Assembly (NCBI GenBank): GCA_016946835.1
Contig: JACVTC010000009.1
Coordinates: 517,501 to 581,500, forward strand
Source: Neocallimastix lanati (nom. inval.)
Taxonomy: Eukaryota > Neocallimastigomycota > Neocallimastigomycetes > Neocallimastigales > Neocallimastigaceae
Length of the DNA stretch: 64,000 nt
Direction: 5' to 3'
Shown here: positions 59,431 through 64,000 of the stretch, piece by piece
How positions within the stretch are numbered: position 1 is the stretch's first letter
How the letters are laid out: every line of letters begins with the position of its first letter
Made by a program: the position numbers and the translations under genes
Notes under the pieces: model-generated
What the model was told of the DNA's origin: nothing
Databases searched by the model: none
The model's input: only the letters and a program-made list of their open reading frames with translations

Positions 59431-62420
59431 GAAATAATGCATTTCAAATGCGTGAAGAAATATTTTTTTTTTATATTTATTAATTTTGATAATTCTAAAC
59501 TCAACTTTTTAATTAATATTAATATAAATAATAGAAATATAAAAATTTTAATTGTATAATGAAAAAACTTTAAAAGGTTTTATATTTTAACAATACTCCA
59601 TACAATAAAATTATATCTATTTTGCATATCTATTTTTTTATTATAATATATTCATTTATAGATTAAATATATATAAAATTAATGGTATTATGGTGTAGCA
59701 TACATAAAGTAATATTTATTTATGTAATTTCATGTAACATTATATTATTTATATATTATGAAGAAGAAAAGGTTAAAGTATAAAGAGTATATATAATATA
59801 TTTCTTATTAATATATTCAATAATTAAATAAATAGATAAAAAAAATTATACAGAAATTTATATACTAACGAAAGTAAATATAGACTATTATATGTGAAAA
59901 ACAAATTATTTATTAATAATTTTTTTTTTTTAATTAGAATTTTTATGGTTATTGTTTTAAATTTTTAATTTTCAAATTTAGTTTAATTAAATAATATAAA
60001 GGTTCTTTAAAAAGTATTTTTAATATTATTATTTTTTTTTAAAATAAGGGATTTATTAAAAAAAAAAAAAAAAAACTTTTTAAAAAAGGTTTTATAAAAT
60101 TTTCTTAATAGCATTACTTATAATAAGTTATCATTAAATATTAATTTGATTTATATGATTTATACTTAGCTGTTAAGATTGCTAGCTATAACCCCTAATG
60201 AATAATATTTAAAAGGGCATTCTTTTTTTTTTTTAATATATATTATTTTTTATTAATTTGTTACTAGAGTAAAATTGAGAAAATAATTAAAATTAGTATA
60301 TTTTCAATATCTTAGTTCAAGCACATACATTAGAATAGACATATATATATTTATAGGCAAATCGCTAAGTCATCCCTTTTAAAAATTTTTCCATTTTGAA
60401 TTTTCAAAATAGTATGAAATCAAATCTTACCATTACCATAATTATTTAATAATTAGTCACATACATATAAATATATTCTTTTATTTAAACATTATACATA
60501 AATTGTAATTAAAAAAAAAAAAATGTATCATTTTATATTACATTATATGTATTTTAAAATTATAATTCAAAAAAAAAAAAGTTTGATATTAAGATTAGAT
60601 ATTAGTAAAGATAAAGATATAACTTTATAATTTAATTATTTTTATTTTTATAAAATACTATTTTTCAAATTTATTTCTTTTTTTAGTATATTAAAAATAA
60701 TGATATTATCGTTATTAATATTATTAAATACTTTTTTTATTATTATTAATGTAATTATATGAATGAATTAAATATATTTATCTATTAATTATATTATAGT
60801 CTTTTAATTTTTGATATTTATTATATTCGTTGTACGAAGAATAGCATAATTTTATATGTAAATCTTATTTTGCGTTCTTCCTTCAATAATAATTTTATTT
60901 AAAGTACACATTTATTAGTAATGAATAAATGATAATAAATAATTGAATAAAAATAAATAATTGAATAATAAATAATAAATAATTAATAATTATTAAATAA
61001 TAAATAATTGAATAATAAATAATAAATAATAAATAATAAATAATAAATAATAAATAATAAATATTATTAATTTGAATTTATTTATTTATTATTTTTTAAA
61101 TATTTATTAATTAATGTAATAATTAGTAATTATTTTAATAAATATTTTTTACTTATACATTATATCACATGATCATAATATATACAACTATAATTGAATG
61201 TATATATACATATATACAGAAGTATTTTTTAAATAATTTTTAAATATATATATAATATTTTAGGCAATGAATATATTTATAATAATCATTTAAATTGGGC
61301 TAAAATATTATTATAAAATTATTATATTTTCATTGAACATAAATAAAAAAATTGATTTAAAGCTGAACATAAAGATGAATATAAAAATATTTTAGTTATA
61401 AATTATCCTAAAACAAGCAAATAAACAAAAAAAAATTATTTATTTAATACAAAAAAAAAAAAAAAAAAATAGCAGATTATAAACATATACTTATTATTAA
61501 ACAGCATTAAATAAATAAAAATCATTATGTTTATTATTTAAAACAGTTTTATTTTAATTTCTTTTATATTTTATAAATACTTTATCTTATTCTGTTTTTC
61601 TGTTTTTCTGTTTATCTGTTTTTTTTTTTTTTTTTATTTCTTTTTACCTTTTCGTTTATTTATTTTATAGTTATTACTCATATTTGTATGTATTTCTTAA
61701 TATAAAAATAATTATCATTAAAGTTTACTCTTTAATTAATTCGATGCTAAAAATTGTTGACAGTATTTTTAAAGTTTAATTAAACTCACTTAAAAGTAGT
61801 TTGTGCAACCACATACAGAACGAATTAAAATGTTGATTGAATTGAATATTACTTTGAAAAGAAAGTTTGAGTGGACACTTTTCACCATACTTTTCTATTT
61901 CACTTAATAATTTTTTTTTTTTTACTTTATTATTATATTTTTTTTTTTAAAAAAAAATCAAAAAAAAAGAAAAAAAAAATTATATGAGAAATAAAAAGTT
62001 TATTTACATTTTTGGCAATAAAAAACTTTTATTATGTATATAATAAAATTTTTAATATTTCTTTATTTATTAATTTATTTATGAATAAATAAAGGAAAAT
62101 TGGCATATATATAATAGTAAATAGTAAATATTAAATATTAAATATTGAATAGTATATATATAATATATATATATATATAGTTTTTTTTCTTTTTTTTCTT
62201 CTTTTTTTTTTTCTCTTTTCTTTTTCTTTTTTCTTTTTTTTTTTTAAATAAAGTCTTAATTTTTTATTATTAATATTTTAATTTTGAACTATTTTTATTA
62301 TAAACTATTTTTTTTTAGGTTTTTTTAATAGTTTATTAATTAAAAATATTATATATTTATGAATAATAATATTAATTAGAAAAATTTTATAATTAGATAA
62401 ATAATATAAATATATGAAAA
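59431..62420. other. AT-rich spacer upstream of the MATH gene
   Basis: AT tracts and an AATAAATAATA array (about 60945-61065). Some stretches, such as 61735-61900, are less biased but contain stops in all frames I read. Confidence 0.55.
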
Positions 62421-63066
62421 ATGTTGAAATCTATCAAAAATAGTTCAGAAGGTTAGTTTTTCATTTATTCAAAAGTTCATATTAAATTTAAATAAGTTAT
62501 AAATAAATAAATAAATAAATAAATAAATTAATAAATAAGTTATAAATAAATAAATATCATATGTTAAAATATTAAATTATATTATAATTAAAATAAAAGA
62601 TTACCTTGATGAAATAAGGGATTTAACTAATGATTATGATAGTTATGAAATCATTGGTGAGGATTATTTTGAATGGACAATTGATGATGTTTCAAATCTT
62701 TCTGGAATGTCAAGTCCTGAATTTACTTTATGTGGTAAAAAGTGGTAAATATTATATATATAAATAGATATTATGTATAGACCAAAATTCTATAGTGTAG
62801 ATATTTTTTTTTTTTTTTGTTAATATATATTTATTATTAATAATTATGTATATATTATTTTGTATATATATATTATATAATAATTTTAAATAATAAAGGC
62901 AAATAAAATTGAAAGAAAATTCTAAAATATTTTGCCTAAGTTTGAATTTAAGTAACAAAAATAAAAATATTTTTGCAAAAATCCTAGTTTCCTTTAAGAA
63001 TGATTATTTTTATAGTGCAAAATGTATTATAATAATTTTTATAATATTAAACATTTTATTAACTTG

Positions 63067-63097
<31 letters not shown>

Positions 63098-63866
63098 CTA
63101 ATTTATTTATTATTTTCATGATAAATAGCTTCTCCATTTTATCATTTTACTATGTATAACAAATATAAATATGATGATATATATAATAAGGATGATATAT
63201 ATAAAGAAGTTTTCAAACCTTTAGCTAAAGATAAAAAAATTACAATTGGTATTTATATTCGTATTTATAACTACGATTTATTTGGTTAGTTTTAATGTAT
63301 AATATATTAATTTTATAATAATAAATATTATTTTAATTTAATAATACATTATTAATATATTTTTTTTATTTTTTATAATTTTTTTTTTCTATTTTTTTCT
63401 TAACTTTATTTTATTATTATATGTATTTATTTATTTATAGAATATATTTGTGAATTAAAAGATATGATAAATGATGACAATAAAGAAATAATCAATGAAG
63501 ATTATTTCGAATGCCCAGTTAAATATTGGAATAAAGTTGGAAGTTTATATATAAGTCCTGAGATTAATATTAATAATAAAAAATTGTAATATTAAAATAT
63601 TTAATATTAGTTTAAAATACTATTAAATCTTATTAAACAAACAACAACAACAACAACAACAATAATAATAATATATATATATATATTTTTTTTTAAATAA
63701 TTATTAATATTTAGGAAAGTTAAATTTTTCATTAATAATGTTAAATCTTCTTTATCTTTTGACATTGAATCATCATCTTTAAATATAAATAAATTTGGAT
63801 ATGTATATGTTAATTATGCTGTATCTTTTCATAAAATAAAAGATCATACCCATTATTATGCAAAAG
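62421..63866 (+). CDS. tandem MATH (TRAF-like) domain protein, partial (3' end outside window)
   Basis: Six exons were found: 62421-62451, 62600-62744, 62899-63023, 63129-63284, 63441-63585 and 63715-63866. All are joined by GT..AG in phase, and the gene continues beyond the right edge. The start is MLKSIKNSSE; an upstream ATG meets TAG at once. The first module begins DYFEWTIDDVSNLSGMSSPEF and has GKKWQIKLKE, then SPFYHFTMYNKY and KKITIGIYIRIYNYDLF, matching the MATH fold pattern (WxI..WS.L......SP.F..GG..W.I.L.P). The second module starts DYFECPVKYWNKVGSLYISP. MATH domains bind short peptides, often linking substrates to ubiquitin ligases or deubiquitinases; no catalytic domain is visible so far. 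Function is otherwise unknown. Confidence 0.75.
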
Positions 63867-63886
63867 GTAATTTTTATTTATTTATT

Positions 63887-63922
<36 letters not shown>

Positions 63923-64000
63923 TTTTTTTTTTAAATTAAGAAAATATAATACTTATTTAAAATATGTATTAATCCAATAAATTTTATATATGTTTACAAA

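Overview
The window is nuclear DNA of a eukaryote with an extreme A+T bias. Long A, T, AT and AAT runs fill the spaces between genes, genes carry short GT..AG introns, and coding sequence contains long asparagine runs encoded by AAT. Long gene-poor spacers, fungal-type YAK1, RRP12 and eS8 genes, Ty1/copia-type and L1-like retroelement remnants, and spliceosomal introns together fit an anaerobic gut fungus (Neocallimastigomycetes) best. Dictyostelid amoebae share the Asn/AAT habit, but they have compact spacers and, to my knowledge, no copia elements. The assignment is an inference.

Layout. At 0.1-1.8 kb lies a minus-strand LysM-domain gene that runs off the left edge. At 1.8-10.8 kb there is only low-complexity DNA with a degenerate tandem repeat family and a long (TTTTA)n array. 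At 10.8-12.4 kb is a five-exon minus-strand gene for an unrecognised 300-residue protein with an N-terminal cysteine cluster. At 12.4-18.6 kb is AT spacer. At 18.6-20.6 kb is a decayed Ty1/copia-type LTR element with a 5-bp target duplication; its 3' LTR is broken by a nested 401-bp inverted-repeat element flanked by an exact 8-bp duplication. At 21.4-30.7 kb is a ten-exon YAK1/DYRK-family kinase of 2535 residues, about 2000 of them an Asn/Ser-rich tail.

At 30.7-36.7 kb is AT spacer with a perfect 27-bp-arm palindrome. At 36.7-42.0 kb is a complete seven-exon RRP12 gene (pre-40S ribosome export and maturation). At 42.9-44.8 kb is a decayed, 5'-truncated L1-like LINE copy with a foldback near its 3' end. 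At 45.5-46.0 kb is a broken superfamily-2 helicase fragment of virus or linear-plasmid type. At 47.0-47.3 kb is a possible unidentified exon. At 48.4-49.5 kb is the four-exon ribosomal protein eS8 gene, with much GC-richer codons than its surroundings. At 50.6-53.3 kb is a second copy of the same LINE with an open reverse-transcriptase frame. At 55.2-56.6 kb is a three-exon rhomboid protease gene. At 57.4-59.4 kb are a degenerate coding fragment and a second copia relic. At 62.4 kb to the right edge is a tandem MATH/TRAF-like-domain gene.

I predicted exon boundaries by hand from GT/AG sites and reading-phase closure. The five multi-exon models that lie wholly inside the window (300-aa protein, YAK1, RRP12, eS8, rhomboid) close in phase without leftover bases. 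RRP12 and eS8 both serve the 40S ribosomal subunit, but nothing else suggests that neighbouring genes work together.
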